A DNA stretch of 64,000 nt from IMG/VR virus record IMGVR_UViG_3300021599_001395, positions 62,001 to 126,000 of that record. One strand, given 5' to 3'. Numbering within the stretch: the stretch's first letter is position 1; every line of letters starts with the position of its first letter. The translations under genes and the position numbers were made by a program. This document shows, in pieces, positions 9,395 through 16,839 of the stretch. Origin of the DNA: a virus. The notes beneath the pieces are model-generated. The model searched no databases. It worked only from the letters and a program-made list of their open reading frames with translations, and was not told where the DNA came from.

Positions 9395-9921
9395 TAGTTT
9401 TGATTTTTTATTTGATTTACTGATAGTGTTACCGGTGTCGTTCTACCAAAAATCTTAACGTCAACATCTACTTTATCATTTTCTACCGAAGATACTGTAC
9501 CGATAAATCCACTGAATGGACCATCACAAATTGTAACACTCGATCCAATATTCACGGACATTTTTTTATTGTTTTTATGTTCTTCAAGAAGATCATCTTT
9601 AATGATTTTTTCAACGTCACTCTTTCTCAATAATAAAGGTTTTTTATCTCCCATCATACCCATTATATTTGGTATTGATGATATTTCTTTTAATTCATCT
9701 TCATTCATTTCTTTATTGGCTTCAAAATAAAGATACCCACCATATATCACTTTTTCCCTCAAAACTTTTTTCTCTTTAACCATAACAAATTCGGTTTCAG
9801 TGGGGCAAATAAATCTTTTAATGTTCTTTATATTACCCAAAGAAATCTGCATGTTATACTGTTCGTTTAATTGTCTCTCTTTACCAGGTAAAACTTTAAT
9901 TACATACCAAAATGTGTTCAT
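9394..9921 (-). CDS. nusG: Phage-encoded NusG/RfaH-like transcription elongation factor (175 aa)
   Basis: The N-terminal domain (residues 1 to about 95, starting FWYVIKVLPGKERQ, with VIYGGYLYFEA) has the NGN layout: a YVI/PGxE opening followed by the Y-(V/I)-F-V-type strand. The C-terminal part (about 122-172) is a KOW domain with VTICDGPFSGFIGTVSSV and a matching V-x-V-x-IFGR strand. NusG-family proteins bind the RNA polymerase clamp and control pausing, termination or translation coupling. At 175 aa it is the size of bacterial NusG. Carriage on a phage suggests a dedicated antiterminator or RfaH-like specialist acting on host polymerase; this is inference. It may pair with the phage sigma factor at 18648. 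Confidence 0.85.
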   Translation of the reverse strand: MNTFWYVIKVLPGKERQLNEQYNMQISLGNIKNIKRFICPTETEFVMVKEKKVLREKVIYGGYLYFEANKEMNEDELKEISSIPNIMGMMGDKKPLLLRKSDVEKIIKDDLLEEHKNNKKMSVNIGSSVTICDGPFSGFIGTVSSVENDKVDVDVKIFGRTTPVTLSVNQIKNQN

Positions 9922-9938
9922 ACTATATAAATATTTAG

Positions 9939-10781
9939 TTAATAGTTCATTATTAATAATTCAGTACCTTCGTTTTGTGTACCATCTTTTTTAGCTGCTG
10001 CCGCTTTTTTGAAATTTTTACTTTCCCATTTATATTGTGTTTGGGGGAACCATATGTGTAACAATTCAAATTCATAATAAGATAAAGAAAATTTACCTTT
10101 TATTGTTTTTAGACTATTTGCCAATCTTTCGTGGTCGTTTCTATCAAAATCATGGTTTGAATAATAGTTCTCTGTTTTCCAATAGGGAGGGTCCATATAA
10201 AAATATGTTGTGGGTGAATCATATTTTTTAACAACATCTTCAAAGTCCTTGTTTTCCACAAAAGTTATTTTATCAATATGTTCCCTATATTTTGGATTTT
10301 TTAGTTTGTCCATGAATATCAATACTTTACAACGATATTTTCCCTTGTAATCGGTATAAGATGATGTCTCGGGTTTAGATCCGGAAAAAACTTGGGTTAG
10401 AACATACACATATTTACATGCAATTTCAAATTTATTTTCTTCTGTTATCACCAGATCAGGACTAAAAACCTCTCTCTGATATTCACTAAACATTTGTGAA
10501 TATTCCGGTGGTGTGTCCACCACACCCAACTGTTGACAGGGGTATTTGGATAATTCTTCCCAAAGTCTATCGTATTCTTTGGTACAATTAAATAAATTGG
10601 TATTTAATCTATTAAAATCGTTATATACTACCGTTTTAAGGTTAGGGTAATCTTTTAGATCCATATTATAAAAGACCCAAAACATACCTGAAAAACCCTC
10701 TACGTATGTTTCTATGTCTTTAGGTATAAAAGGTACTATCCATTTCCCTATTCTAGCTTTTCCTCCAATGTATGAAATCAT
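9939..10781 (-). CDS. dam: DNA adenine-N6 methyltransferase, Dam/D12 class (280 aa)
   Basis: D12-class architecture: N-terminal ISYIGGKARIGKWIVPFIP, the AdoMet-binding motif YVEGFSGMFWVFYN (motif I, about residues 26-39), and the catalytic motif IV DPPY at about 196-199. The protein is complete. It methylates adenine N6 in a short target, possibly protecting phage DNA from host restriction or marking it for replication or packaging. The recognition site cannot be read from sequence. The start faces the divergent plus-strand genes across a 95-bp intergenic region containing a palindrome. No cognate restriction enzyme is adjacent, so it looks like an orphan methylase. Confidence 0.9.
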   Translation of the reverse strand: MISYIGGKARIGKWIVPFIPKDIETYVEGFSGMFWVFYNMDLKDYPNLKTVVYNDFNRLNTNLFNCTKEYDRLWEELSKYPCQQLGVVDTPPEYSQMFSEYQREVFSPDLVITEENKFEIACKYVYVLTQVFSGSKPETSSYTDYKGKYRCKVLIFMDKLKNPKYREHIDKITFVENKDFEDVVKKYDSPTTYFYMDPPYWKTENYYSNHDFDRNDHERLANSLKTIKGKFSLSYYEFELLHIWFPQTQYKWESKNFKKAAAAKKDGTQNEGTELLIMNY

Positions 10782-10829
10782 ATTATGTTTTTAACTTGTT
10801 TAGAATTAAAAATAGATAAAAAAAATTAA

Positions 10830-10845
10830 AAAACGAAATCGTTTT
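10830..10845. promoter_or_regulatory. Palindrome in the divergent Dam / plus-strand intergenic region
   Basis: The 16-bp sequence AAAACGAAATCGTTTT has 7-bp perfect arms and lies between the divergent starts at 10781 (minus) and 10877 (plus). It is a candidate operator at the only divergent promoter region in the window. No protein is known to bind it; AT-rich flanks raise the chance of a coincidental palindrome. Confidence 0.35.
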
Positions 10846-10876
10846 GAAAATTGTAGAAAAATACTTATATTATAGT

Positions 10877-11029
10877 ATGGCATGTAACGAATGTAAAAAG
10901 AAAAAAGAAGAAAGAATAAAGAAAGAAAAGGAAATTAGATTTGTGGAAAATTGGGTAATTGTCTTTATGGTTGTTTGGACAGGACTCGCAATTTATGGTC
11001 TGGTTTCTTTAATTTCAAAACTTTTATGA
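10877..11029 (+). CDS. Small single-pass membrane protein with CxxC (50 aa)
   Basis: Starting at ATG 10877 the protein reads MACNECKKKK, a lysine-rich coil, then one hydrophobic segment (about residues 27-46, VIVFMVVWTGLAIYGLVSLI). An upstream in-frame ATG at 10844 is possible, but MACNEC is the kind of N-terminus I associate with small Bacteroidota phage proteins. Function unknown. Its TGA overlaps the next ATG (ATGA), so the two plus-strand genes are coupled. Confidence 0.65.
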   Translation: MACNECKKKKEERIKKEKEIRFVENWVIVFMVVWTGLAIYGLVSLISKLL

Positions 11030-11664
11030 AAAATGGTAAATATTTCATAGTTCTTTTTTGTAACAAAAAAAGAGTTAAAATACTTTATCGTTGTATGAAA
11101 AGAACAACAATATATGAATACTGGAGGGAATTTAGAACTCAGAAAAAACCTCCATTTATAAAGCTACGCGGTAATAAACGAAAATTAGAATTAACTTATG
11201 AATTGGCACTAATCTTCCCAAATAATAGATGGGCAACAAAAACATATGTTAAAGATAGTTTGGGTAGAAATGTTGAGGCAAAAATTGAAAACGATAAATT
11301 TAGAATAAAAGAAATGATCCCGTATTGGGAAGAAGAATTGATTTATGATTTTCAAAAGAAAAAAAGAATAAGATATCATCAAATGATGGATCAAATCACA
11401 CCAATAAAAGATATTGCCCAGATCTTCACTTTAAACAACAAAGTATTTGTTCAGATAGAAAATGATGTTATGATGTTTGGTAACAAAAATATATCTGATT
11501 CCGAAAGATTATTTGAAATAATAAAAGAAGATATATTAAAAAGAAAGATAGGTAATTTTATTTTTGTAAAAGATGTGTCAACACATCAGAGAAAATTGTT
11601 GTATAATTTATTGGAATCTAAAGGATATAAACGTAGTGAATTGTTTAGACATTATTCATATTAA
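11026..11664 (+). CDS. Unknown plus-strand protein (212 aa)
   Basis: I chose ATG 11026 (MKNGKYFIVLFCNKK), which overlaps the upstream stop as ATGA; the longer open frame upstream is the shadow of the small membrane gene. The protein is basic at its N-terminus, beta-rich in the middle (RWATKTYVKDSLGRNVEAKI), and ends in a helical region. No recognised domain, signal peptide or membrane segment. Together with the 50-aa gene it is the only plus-strand unit, suggesting separate regulation. It converges on and overlaps the tail of the 77-aa minus-strand gene by 20 bases. Confidence 0.75.
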   Translation: MKNGKYFIVLFCNKKRVKILYRCMKRTTIYEYWREFRTQKKPPFIKLRGNKRKLELTYELALIFPNNRWATKTYVKDSLGRNVEAKIENDKFRIKEMIPYWEEELIYDFQKKKRIRYHQMMDQITPIKDIAQIFTLNNKVFVQIENDVMMFGNKNISDSERLFEIIKEDILKRKIGNFIFVKDVSTHQRKLLYNLLESKGYKRSELFRHYSY

Positions 11665-11878
11665 AAATAATATCAATCGTACCTATACTTATTTTAAAAG
11701 TATCTTTTGGTTTATCCATTTTCTTATTATATTTTTTTTGTACTAAATCGAATATTCTTTCGAATTCTTCCTTAGATATACCAAATACTATTGTTGAAGA
11801 ATCTGTGTTAGCATTAACTTTTTCAAGTAAGTCAGATATTATTGCCAATTGATTTAAAAAATCACCTTTTTTTTCCAT
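11645..11878 (-). CDS. Small unknown protein (77 aa)
   Basis: Not recognised. The N-terminal half is helical (FLNQLAIISDLLEKV), then a charged middle and a beta-like C-terminus (TFKISIGTIDIIF). No membrane segment. The start overlaps the end of the 67-aa upstream gene by 17 bases, and its 3' end overlaps the convergent plus-strand gene by 20 bases. Confidence 0.55.
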   Translation of the reverse strand: MEKKGDFLNQLAIISDLLEKVNANTDSSTIVFGISKEEFERIFDLVQKKYNKKMDKPKDTFKISIGTIDIIFNMNNV

Positions 11879-12065
11879 ATCCCAATATTCTAACTATTTT
11901 TTTAAAAAATAAATATTTTTCTTTTGGTTTAGGTTGAAACATTTTTGTTTTATCGAGATTTTTAACCTCATCAATCATCTTCTCCTTGTGTTTCGCTATC
12001 TCCATATTGTCCTTCTCTATCTCCTTCTTCAACCATTCCAATCCCTGTTGTATCCTCTTGTCCAT
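11862..12065 (-). CDS. Small basic helical protein overlapping its upstream neighbour (67 aa)
   Basis: From ATG 12065 the product starts MDKRIQQGLEWLKKEIEKDN and is a strongly charged helix ending in a Lys/Arg-rich tail (FFKKIVRILGYGKKR). The tail could be amphipathic or nucleic-acid binding. An in-frame TTG at 12074 is a weaker start. About 95 bases of this gene lie inside the 3' end of the 151-aa gene in another frame. The helix is regular enough that I believe both frames are coding, but function is unknown. Confidence 0.6.
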   Translation of the reverse strand: MDKRIQQGLEWLKKEIEKDNMEIAKHKEKMIDEVKNLDKTKMFQPKPKEKYLFFKKIVRILGYGKKR

Positions 12066-12426
12066 TTTCGTCAATTAATTTAATATCTTTTAATTTATCC
12101 AATGACTGATTTTGAAATAAAATTTTCAATTCATTAACTTTCTCTTCAAATAATTTTCTTTTTTCTTCCTCTTCTTTATTAACTAAAATAATTTCATTGG
12201 CACATCCAATAACAATATCGTAACCTTCTTGTGTTGCAACTGAAAATATCGAAATGAGATTAAACTTATCATTCTTATCTTGTACTTTAAATTTAATTGA
12301 CCTATATGGTGCAATTATATGTTCATATTTCCAAGATGTTGGTAGTTTAATATCTAAACTAACACTGTTATCAACTTCTCTTAATGAGAAAAAATAAGGT
12401 TTAAGTGATTTTATAATTTCGTACAT
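11971..12426 (-). CDS. Unknown protein with acidic C-terminal tail (151 aa)
   Basis: Residues 1-85 look like a compact alpha/beta domain (SLREVDNSVSLDIKLPTSW, IGCANEIILVNKEEEEKR). A helical stretch follows, and then a very acidic tail (GDREGQYGDSETQGEDD). I recall similar proteins in other Bacteroidota phages but cannot assign a function. The tail is encoded by DNA that also encodes the N-terminal helix of the next gene in a different frame, which may explain its unusual composition. Confidence 0.7.
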   Translation of the reverse strand: MYEIIKSLKPYFFSLREVDNSVSLDIKLPTSWKYEHIIAPYRSIKFKVQDKNDKFNLISIFSVATQEGYDIVIGCANEIILVNKEEEEKRKLFEEKVNELKILFQNQSLDKLKDIKLIDENGQEDTTGIGMVEEGDREGQYGDSETQGEDD

Positions 12427-12432
12427 ATGTTC

Positions 12433-12606
12433 TTAAATAAAGAAATAAGTTATAATATAGGAAATGGCAAAATATAAAAAAATTTGATTATTTTTTGATA
12501 TCACCAAAACAGAAGGATTCTCTTCAAATAATTTAAAGATAAATTCTATAACAAATCTTGATGTATATATTATACTCAAAATGAATAAAAATATTTTAAT
12601 TTCCGA
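12433..12606 (-). CDS. Small two-helix membrane protein (57 aa)
   Basis: Starting at ATG 12606 the protein has two hydrophobic segments (IKIFLFILSIIYTSRFVIEF and IFLYFAISYIITYFFI) joined by a short polar loop. I preferred this start to the one at 12639 because it gives a shorter overlap (11 bases) with the upstream gene. By size and topology it could be a holin-like or other inner-membrane protein, but it is not adjacent to the amidase, and nothing specific supports that. Confidence 0.5.
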   Translation of the reverse strand, partial: SEIKIFLFILSIIYTSRFVIEFIFKLFEENPSVLVISKNNQIFLYFAISYIITYFFI

Positions 12607-12793
12607 CATCATCTTTTTTATGTTTTTTAATTTCTTCAAGTATTTCTTTTCTAAATACTTTTGTTAAATCTTTTATTTCTTGTGCATATTTTCTGGCTCT
12701 TATTGACGCACTATGATTTCCTTTTAAAAATACCTTGTTTGTATCAACAGACATTTTCTCAACTAAATCTTTTATGGCTTTTAATGTTTCCAT
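12596..12793 (-). CDS. Histone H1/Hc1-like DNA-binding protein (65 aa)
   Basis: The core NKVFLKGNHSASIRARKYAQ followed by EIKDLTKVFRKEI closely matches the pattern I know for Hc1-type histone H1-like proteins of Bacteroidota (KGNKAAGTRARK...LKxLAQEIR). These are short, basic and helical and bind DNA without sequence specificity. On a phage it could condense or mask viral DNA. The protein ends in a Lys-rich segment. It overlaps the downstream two-TM gene by 11 bases. The assignment rests on motif memory, not on a search. Confidence 0.65.
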   Translation of the reverse strand: METLKAIKDLVEKMSVDTNKVFLKGNHSASIRARKYAQEIKDLTKVFRKEILEEIKKHKKDDVGN

Positions 12794-12830
12794 AATATCC
12801 TGTTTTTAATATCAATATAAGGAAAAAAAT

Positions 12831-13286
12831 TCATTTTTTCAAGTTTTGATCTAACAATCTATATATTTCTGTGACAACATCTAATTCGGATTTATTTTTT
12901 ATAAAATCCATATCAAAAAGTTTGTCAAAATATTCGTCAATTTTAATCTTTTTATTTTCTATTTTATTAAAATAAAATGCCTCTAAAAAAAAATTCCAGA
13001 AATACTCGTGACAGTTACTTCTATTTTTAAAATATATTTTTTCCTTGTTGAAGTTCTCTACAATTTTATCCCAACACCAGTTAAAGTGACCTTTAATATC
13101 TTCAGTTGTGGAAAGTACATCGGAACCTAAATAAGTATTTTCAATTATCTCATATAATGAGATAAGAAAGTCGTGAAAAAGTTCCATTTTCTCACGACTT
13201 ATATTGTAGGCCCTATACCAAATTTCTATTTGATATCTGTAGTTATCTAACGGATTGAATCCATCAATAATTTCTTTTTTATTCAT
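12831..13286 (-). CDS. Unknown protein (151 aa)
   Basis: From ATG 13286 the protein begins MNKKEIIDGFNPLDNYRYQ and is mostly helical and rich in aromatic residues (GHFNWCWDKIVENF, CHEYFWNFFLEAFYF). A GTG at 13292 could add two residues. No domain recognised. The start codon sits next to a perfect inverted repeat (13288-13313) that could form a 5'-leader hairpin. Confidence 0.7.
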   Translation of the reverse strand: MNKKEIIDGFNPLDNYRYQIEIWYRAYNISREKMELFHDFLISLYEIIENTYLGSDVLSTTEDIKGHFNWCWDKIVENFNKEKIYFKNRSNCHEYFWNFFLEAFYFNKIENKKIKIDEYFDKLFDMDFIKNKSELDVVTEIYRLLDQNLKK

Positions 13287-13287
13287 A

Positions 13288-13313
13288 ATCACTATATGTT
13301 ACAATATAGTGAT
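13288..13313 (-). promoter_or_regulatory. Inverted repeat in the 5' leader of the 151-aa gene
   Basis: Ten-base perfect arms (ATCACTATAT and ATATAGTGAT) flank a 6-base loop, ending 2 bases before the ATG at 13286. On the minus strand no T-run follows, so it is not a terminator. It could be an operator or a hairpin controlling translation of the gene at 12831. Confidence 0.5.
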
Positions 13314-13334
13314 AAATAAAAATAAAAAAAAGAA

Positions 13335-14789
13335 TTACTGTGTTTTTTTATTGTAGGAATATAATTTATTTATTTTTTTAAGTTCTTCTTCAAGTACGTT
13401 AGATAATTTATTAGTTGATTCTTTAACAAAATGAACATCTGCAGGATTTTCCCAACTGTGTCCCCAACTAACATCTTTTTTCTTTTTAATACTTTCTTTT
13501 TTTCTTTTTGTCTTATCTACAATTTTACTTCCTGTTTTATCTTTTACGACGTTTCCGGCATCAGATGAATTACCCATTGTACTATCACCTTCTAAAGCCT
13601 TTTTAACTCTATCTTTAAAACCTTCTGTTGGTTCATAATCAAAAGTTAAATCGCTAGCGGTTTCTCCTCTTTTATCTTCTATCTTTTTTTCATCTTCTGA
13701 TGTGTTTCTAAAAGCCATTTTATCTCCTTTACCTATTGGTTTTGGAAATTCAGGATTATCGTTTCCATCAAAACTTAAATATTTTTTCAATTTAGTTGAA
13801 AGTTCTTTAGCATAATCTTCATTTTCTTTTTTAGATCCTGATTGAGCTTTTTTAGTTACAGTGACACCAGGAATGCCGGGAATACCAGGTTGACCTTTAG
13901 CCGCTTCTGTTACCATATTACTAATTAAAGAAACTAATTCAGATTCTTTTAAACGTAATTTTTTCTTTGTGGATTCTTTCATTGAACCACATTCGTTACA
14001 TTGACCTTCTTCATTTAATTCACCGATACCACATTCAGAACAAGTTGTTTTTTCACCATCTTCCGCAATATAATCTAAAGATTTCGCCATATCGGGTTCA
14101 TAATCACGTAAACTATCATTGAATCTATCTCCAACTTTTTTACTTATGTCACGTATTTTAGAAAATAATGATATTTTTCCTTTTTTACTTTGGATATCAC
14201 TAAGATCTTTATCTAGTTCTGATGTATTTTCGTCTTCGAAACCATCCATGGCTAGATCTATTTCAGATAAGTCAGTATCGTTAGGTAAATTACCGTCTTC
14301 GGGATTTTCATCAGTTTCATTATCCAAATCCTCTTCCATGTTACATTCTTCACAAGTTTCTTCTTCTTCCATTTTTTTCCACATTTCCTCAACGTCGTAC
14401 ACTTCTTCGTTTATTTTTAATTTACTTTTGTTTTGTGTTTTAGCCAATAAAATAGCCTCAGCTAAACTTTTTACTTTTGGTTTACTTTTCATATCTTGAT
14501 TTTCTTTTTCTTGTAATTCTTCACCCATTTTATCCAATTCATCTAACATATGATCATATGAATCATATTCACCTGGTTCAATAATAAATTGTTTACCTGG
14601 GTGTTCTTTTTTTAATTTATCAACAATTTCATTCGCTTCTTCTTCACTTCCACAAACTTGTACGGGTTCACCCTCACAGGTTATTTCATAAACCTCATGT
14701 TTTCCTTCTTTAGATTCATTAATTATTCTTTTTTTAACCTCGTTAAATAAAGAACTTTCAATAAGATTATTTAAATCAATTGGTTTCAT
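13335..14789 (-). CDS. Large charged protein with zinc-ribbon-like Cys pairs (484 aa)
   Basis: I start at ATG 14789 (MKPIDLNNLIESSLF), one base after the upstream stop; an earlier in-frame start at 14816 would overlap that gene. Residues about 45-110 form a small alpha/beta domain (YEITCEGEPVQVCGSEEEAN). Then come a CEEC pair, a long acidic stretch, and a rubredoxin/zinc-ribbon-like pattern CSECGIGELNEEGQCNECG. A short collagen-like Gly-x-x run (GQPGIPGIPG) precedes a Lys/Glu-rich C-terminus with a GHSWENP motif. Function unknown; length and composition would suit a scaffold or other virion-associated protein, which is inference. Confidence 0.75.
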   Translation of the reverse strand: MKPIDLNNLIESSLFNEVKKRIINESKEGKHEVYEITCEGEPVQVCGSEEEANEIVDKLKKEHPGKQFIIEPGEYDSYDHMLDELDKMGEELQEKENQDMKSKPKVKSLAEAILLAKTQNKSKLKINEEVYDVEEMWKKMEEEETCEECNMEEDLDNETDENPEDGNLPNDTDLSEIDLAMDGFEDENTSELDKDLSDIQSKKGKISLFSKIRDISKKVGDRFNDSLRDYEPDMAKSLDYIAEDGEKTTCSECGIGELNEEGQCNECGSMKESTKKKLRLKESELVSLISNMVTEAAKGQPGIPGIPGVTVTKKAQSGSKKENEDYAKELSTKLKKYLSFDGNDNPEFPKPIGKGDKMAFRNTSEDEKKIEDKRGETASDLTFDYEPTEGFKDRVKKALEGDSTMGNSSDAGNVVKDKTGSKIVDKTKRKKESIKKKKDVSWGHSWENPADVHFVKESTNKLSNVLEEELKKINKLYSYNKKTQ

Positions 14790-14790
14790 A

Positions 14791-15480
14791 TCAAATAAAT
14801 ATCTTCTTAATCTCATTTAATACGATATTTTCCAATTCTTTCACTGGTATACCGTGTTTTTTAGATACATCATCTATTGATTCCCTCAAAACCTCCAATG
14901 CATTTATGTCACCCTGATTACAATATGGGAATTTTTTACATTTATCCTTTATTTTTATAAAGATTCCACCTGGTCCACCCCACTTTGGGAAGTTTTTATC
15001 TTTAACCGCCCTACTTTTACCTATTGTTTCGGGTCCACCGATACTTAAAGGATTCTTTCTACCCTTGGTGGTTTTACCAAATAATGGAACATCAAAAGCT
15101 GCCCCTGCTGATACAGAAGAGTCCAATGCTTCTGTAAATTCACCTTTTTTACCGTATTCTTTTGAATTTGGTATTGTACTTATTTTTCTTTTGATTATAG
15201 GTGAACTTAGACCTGCCTCAAATGAACCAGACGCGTCGGCGCCCATCATTTCTTTTGTTTCGATCTTTTTTAATTTAGTGTAATATTTCGGATCTTCAGA
15301 TAAATGATCCATAGCAATCTCTCTGGCCATTAATAAATCTTTAGTGTGTTCTTTTTCAACTTTTTGACCTTTTTTTAACTGATCTTTTAAGTATTCTATG
15401 GATACCTTATGTTTTTTAGATATATCAGTCAAAGACATTTTATCTGACAACCCACCTTTTAATTTATTAGTTTTTTTCAT
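14791..15480 (-). CDS. DUF5661-like domain protein (229 aa)
   Basis: Residues about 9-75 (KGGLSDKMSLTDISKKHKVS, then KGQKVEKEHTKDLLMAREIA and MDHLSEDPKYYTKL) match the pattern I know as DUF5661: a helix-turn-helix-like start followed by GxxVExEHT and AxEIAxDHLxEDPxYY. This domain occurs in many tailed phages, without known function. The middle is Gly/Ser/Pro-rich. The C-terminus repeats a helix-turn-helix-like phrase (DVSKKHGIPVKELENIV), so the protein carries two similar short helical units. It is encoded directly upstream of the zinc-ribbon protein and may be a virion or packaging component. Confidence 0.72.
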   Translation of the reverse strand: MKKTNKLKGGLSDKMSLTDISKKHKVSIEYLKDQLKKGQKVEKEHTKDLLMAREIAMDHLSEDPKYYTKLKKIETKEMMGADASGSFEAGLSSPIIKRKISTIPNSKEYGKKGEFTEALDSSVSAGAAFDVPLFGKTTKGRKNPLSIGGPETIGKSRAVKDKNFPKWGGPGGIFIKIKDKCKKFPYCNQGDINALEVLRESIDDVSKKHGIPVKELENIVLNEIKKIFI

Positions 15481-15481
15481 A

Positions 15482-15721
15482 TTATCTAACAGATTTTAAA
15501 GAACTTTCCCAAAACGACTTTCTCTGCCATAAGGTTTTAAATAACTCAACAACTACTTTAGTTGAGAGGTCTACGATTTTATCATCAATGTTTTTAGTTC
15601 CTAACTCTTTTTGTATTATTTTTATAACGATATTATGTGCATTTGTCGAATCTAAAAAATCTTTCATCTCCTTTTGTGCAATTTTCTGTATTTCTTTCTT
15701 ATCGTCATTAGTGAGAGCCAT
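15482..15721 (-). CDS. Small unknown helical protein (79 aa)
   Basis: Not recognised. The protein is helical (LTNDDKKEIQKIAQKEMKDF) with a C-terminal aromatic patch (FKTLWQRKSFWESSLKSVR). It is packed between two genes with one-base spacing on each side, indicating membership of the 13335-16244 operon. Confidence 0.65.
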   Translation of the reverse strand: MALTNDDKKEIQKIAQKEMKDFLDSTNAHNIVIKIIQKELGTKNIDDKIVDLSTKVVVELFKTLWQRKSFWESSLKSVR

Positions 15722-15722
15722 C

Positions 15723-16244
15723 TTAATTATTTTTTCTTTTTCTAATTATTTCATTCATTGTGGTTGAAAATGTCTCATTAAACTTTTCCAACTTTGTTAT
15801 GATTTCTATCACATCTGTCTCAACTTTTAACATATCTGCATTCAAATAAAGTCCATTTTCATCACCCGCAATAAATACAAAATCAATATCTTGATCCGTT
15901 ACCGTACCATCCAATCTTATTTGTTCTTGTGTAATTGTTAAACCCGGATCAAATTCAACTAAATTTGAAACTTGTGATTTAAAATTATCAATTAATCCCG
16001 ATATTGAGGTCTTATCTTCTTCAGAAATTTTCATATCAATTTCATCAGAAGAAACTATTTTAACGTCAACATCATTTATAACTGTTATATCATCCTGAGT
16101 ATCGGTATTATTATCTACGGTAGGTATTTCTTGTTCATCTTCTCTTAAAATGTTACCATAAATTTTATTACTTTCATTGATTCTCCTCAATGTGTTTAAC
16201 ATTTTCTTTGTCTGATCATAATTTGACATTTGTTTGTTCTGCAT
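15723..16244 (-). CDS. Unknown acidic protein (173 aa)
   Basis: Not recognised. It has a helical N-terminus with a Leu/Arg core (KKMLNTLRRINESNKIYG), a disordered Asp/Thr-rich linker, and a C-terminal domain with alternating strands and a final basic helix (EIIRKRKNN). Its start overlaps the end of the amidase-like gene by 29 bases. Confidence 0.65.
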   Translation of the reverse strand: MQNKQMSNYDQTKKMLNTLRRINESNKIYGNILREDEQEIPTVDNNTDTQDDITVINDVDVKIVSSDEIDMKISEEDKTSISGLIDNFKSQVSNLVEFDPGLTITQEQIRLDGTVTDQDIDFVFIAGDENGLYLNADMLKVETDVIEIITKLEKFNETFSTTMNEIIRKRKNN

Positions 16245-16839
16245 TTTTAAAAAATATATTAAAGTTAAATGAAGGGTTTATATCTGTATAAATATCTGAA
16301 AAATTCGATTTACATGTTATCCCCCTAAAATTTCGAGCATTATTAAAAAATCCTTGTGAGGGTACTATTTGTTTATTTATACCGTGATTATCACATAGTT
16401 TTTCACATAATTCGGAAAGGACAGATAATTGATCGTCGTTATATTTGTCCCAAAAATAGTGGTTTCTCCAATTTTTAACGAACGGTTCAGATCTATATGG
16501 GTCTCCGATCCAATTATTTAAAAACCCATTTATTGTATTTTTATTTAACCACCCAAGATTTTCAATTGCTATTTTTATTATTTTTTTATCTAATTTATCG
16601 TCTTTAAATGTTCTTGAACTATAATTTGTGTCAAAAATTTGATATACCATACCTAATTTAGAGACAACAAAATGGGGCACATCTTCATATGCCCCATTTT
16701 TACGATATCTTATTTTATTTATGAAATCATCTACTCTTCTTTTGGTATCATAAAGTAGAATTTGACTTTTTTTCGTTTTTTTTCTAATTATATTAATTTT
16801 CGAATTATCTAAATTTTCTACGTTGTGAATTATTAACAT
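16216..16839 (-). CDS. N-acetylmuramoyl-L-alanine amidase-like protein, degenerate metal site (207 aa)
   Basis: The order of motifs resembles T7-lysozyme/Amidase_2 proteins: IIHN near the N-terminus (candidate first zinc histidine, H5), VPHFVVSKLGMVYQIFD, the central KIAIENLGWL (matching the family's I-E-N strand), a Gln-rich helix (YNDDQLSVLSELCEKL), and a C-terminal FRGITCKSNFSDIYTDINPS. In typical members a histidine lies in the last motif and is followed by DPG. Here that histidine is not evident and the C-K / D-x-NP residues may substitute. Likely role: cleavage of peptidoglycan in lysis. Catalytic competence is uncertain. It lies in a cluster with membrane-anchored proteins, as expected of a lysis module. 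Confidence 0.55.
   Translation of the reverse strand: MLIIHNVENLDNSKINIIRKKTKKSQILLYDTKRRVDDFINKIRYRKNGAYEDVPHFVVSKLGMVYQIFDTNYSSRTFKDDKLDKKIIKIAIENLGWLNKNTINGFLNNWIGDPYRSEPFVKNWRNHYFWDKYNDDQLSVLSELCEKLCDNHGINKQIVPSQGFFNNARNFRGITCKSNFSDIYTDINPSFNFNIFFKNAEQTNVKL

Noticed and set aside
12433-12639. Start at 12639 for the two-TM protein
   Set aside because: It would overlap the Hc1-like gene by 44 bases; ATG 12606 gives a short overlap and the same membrane segments.
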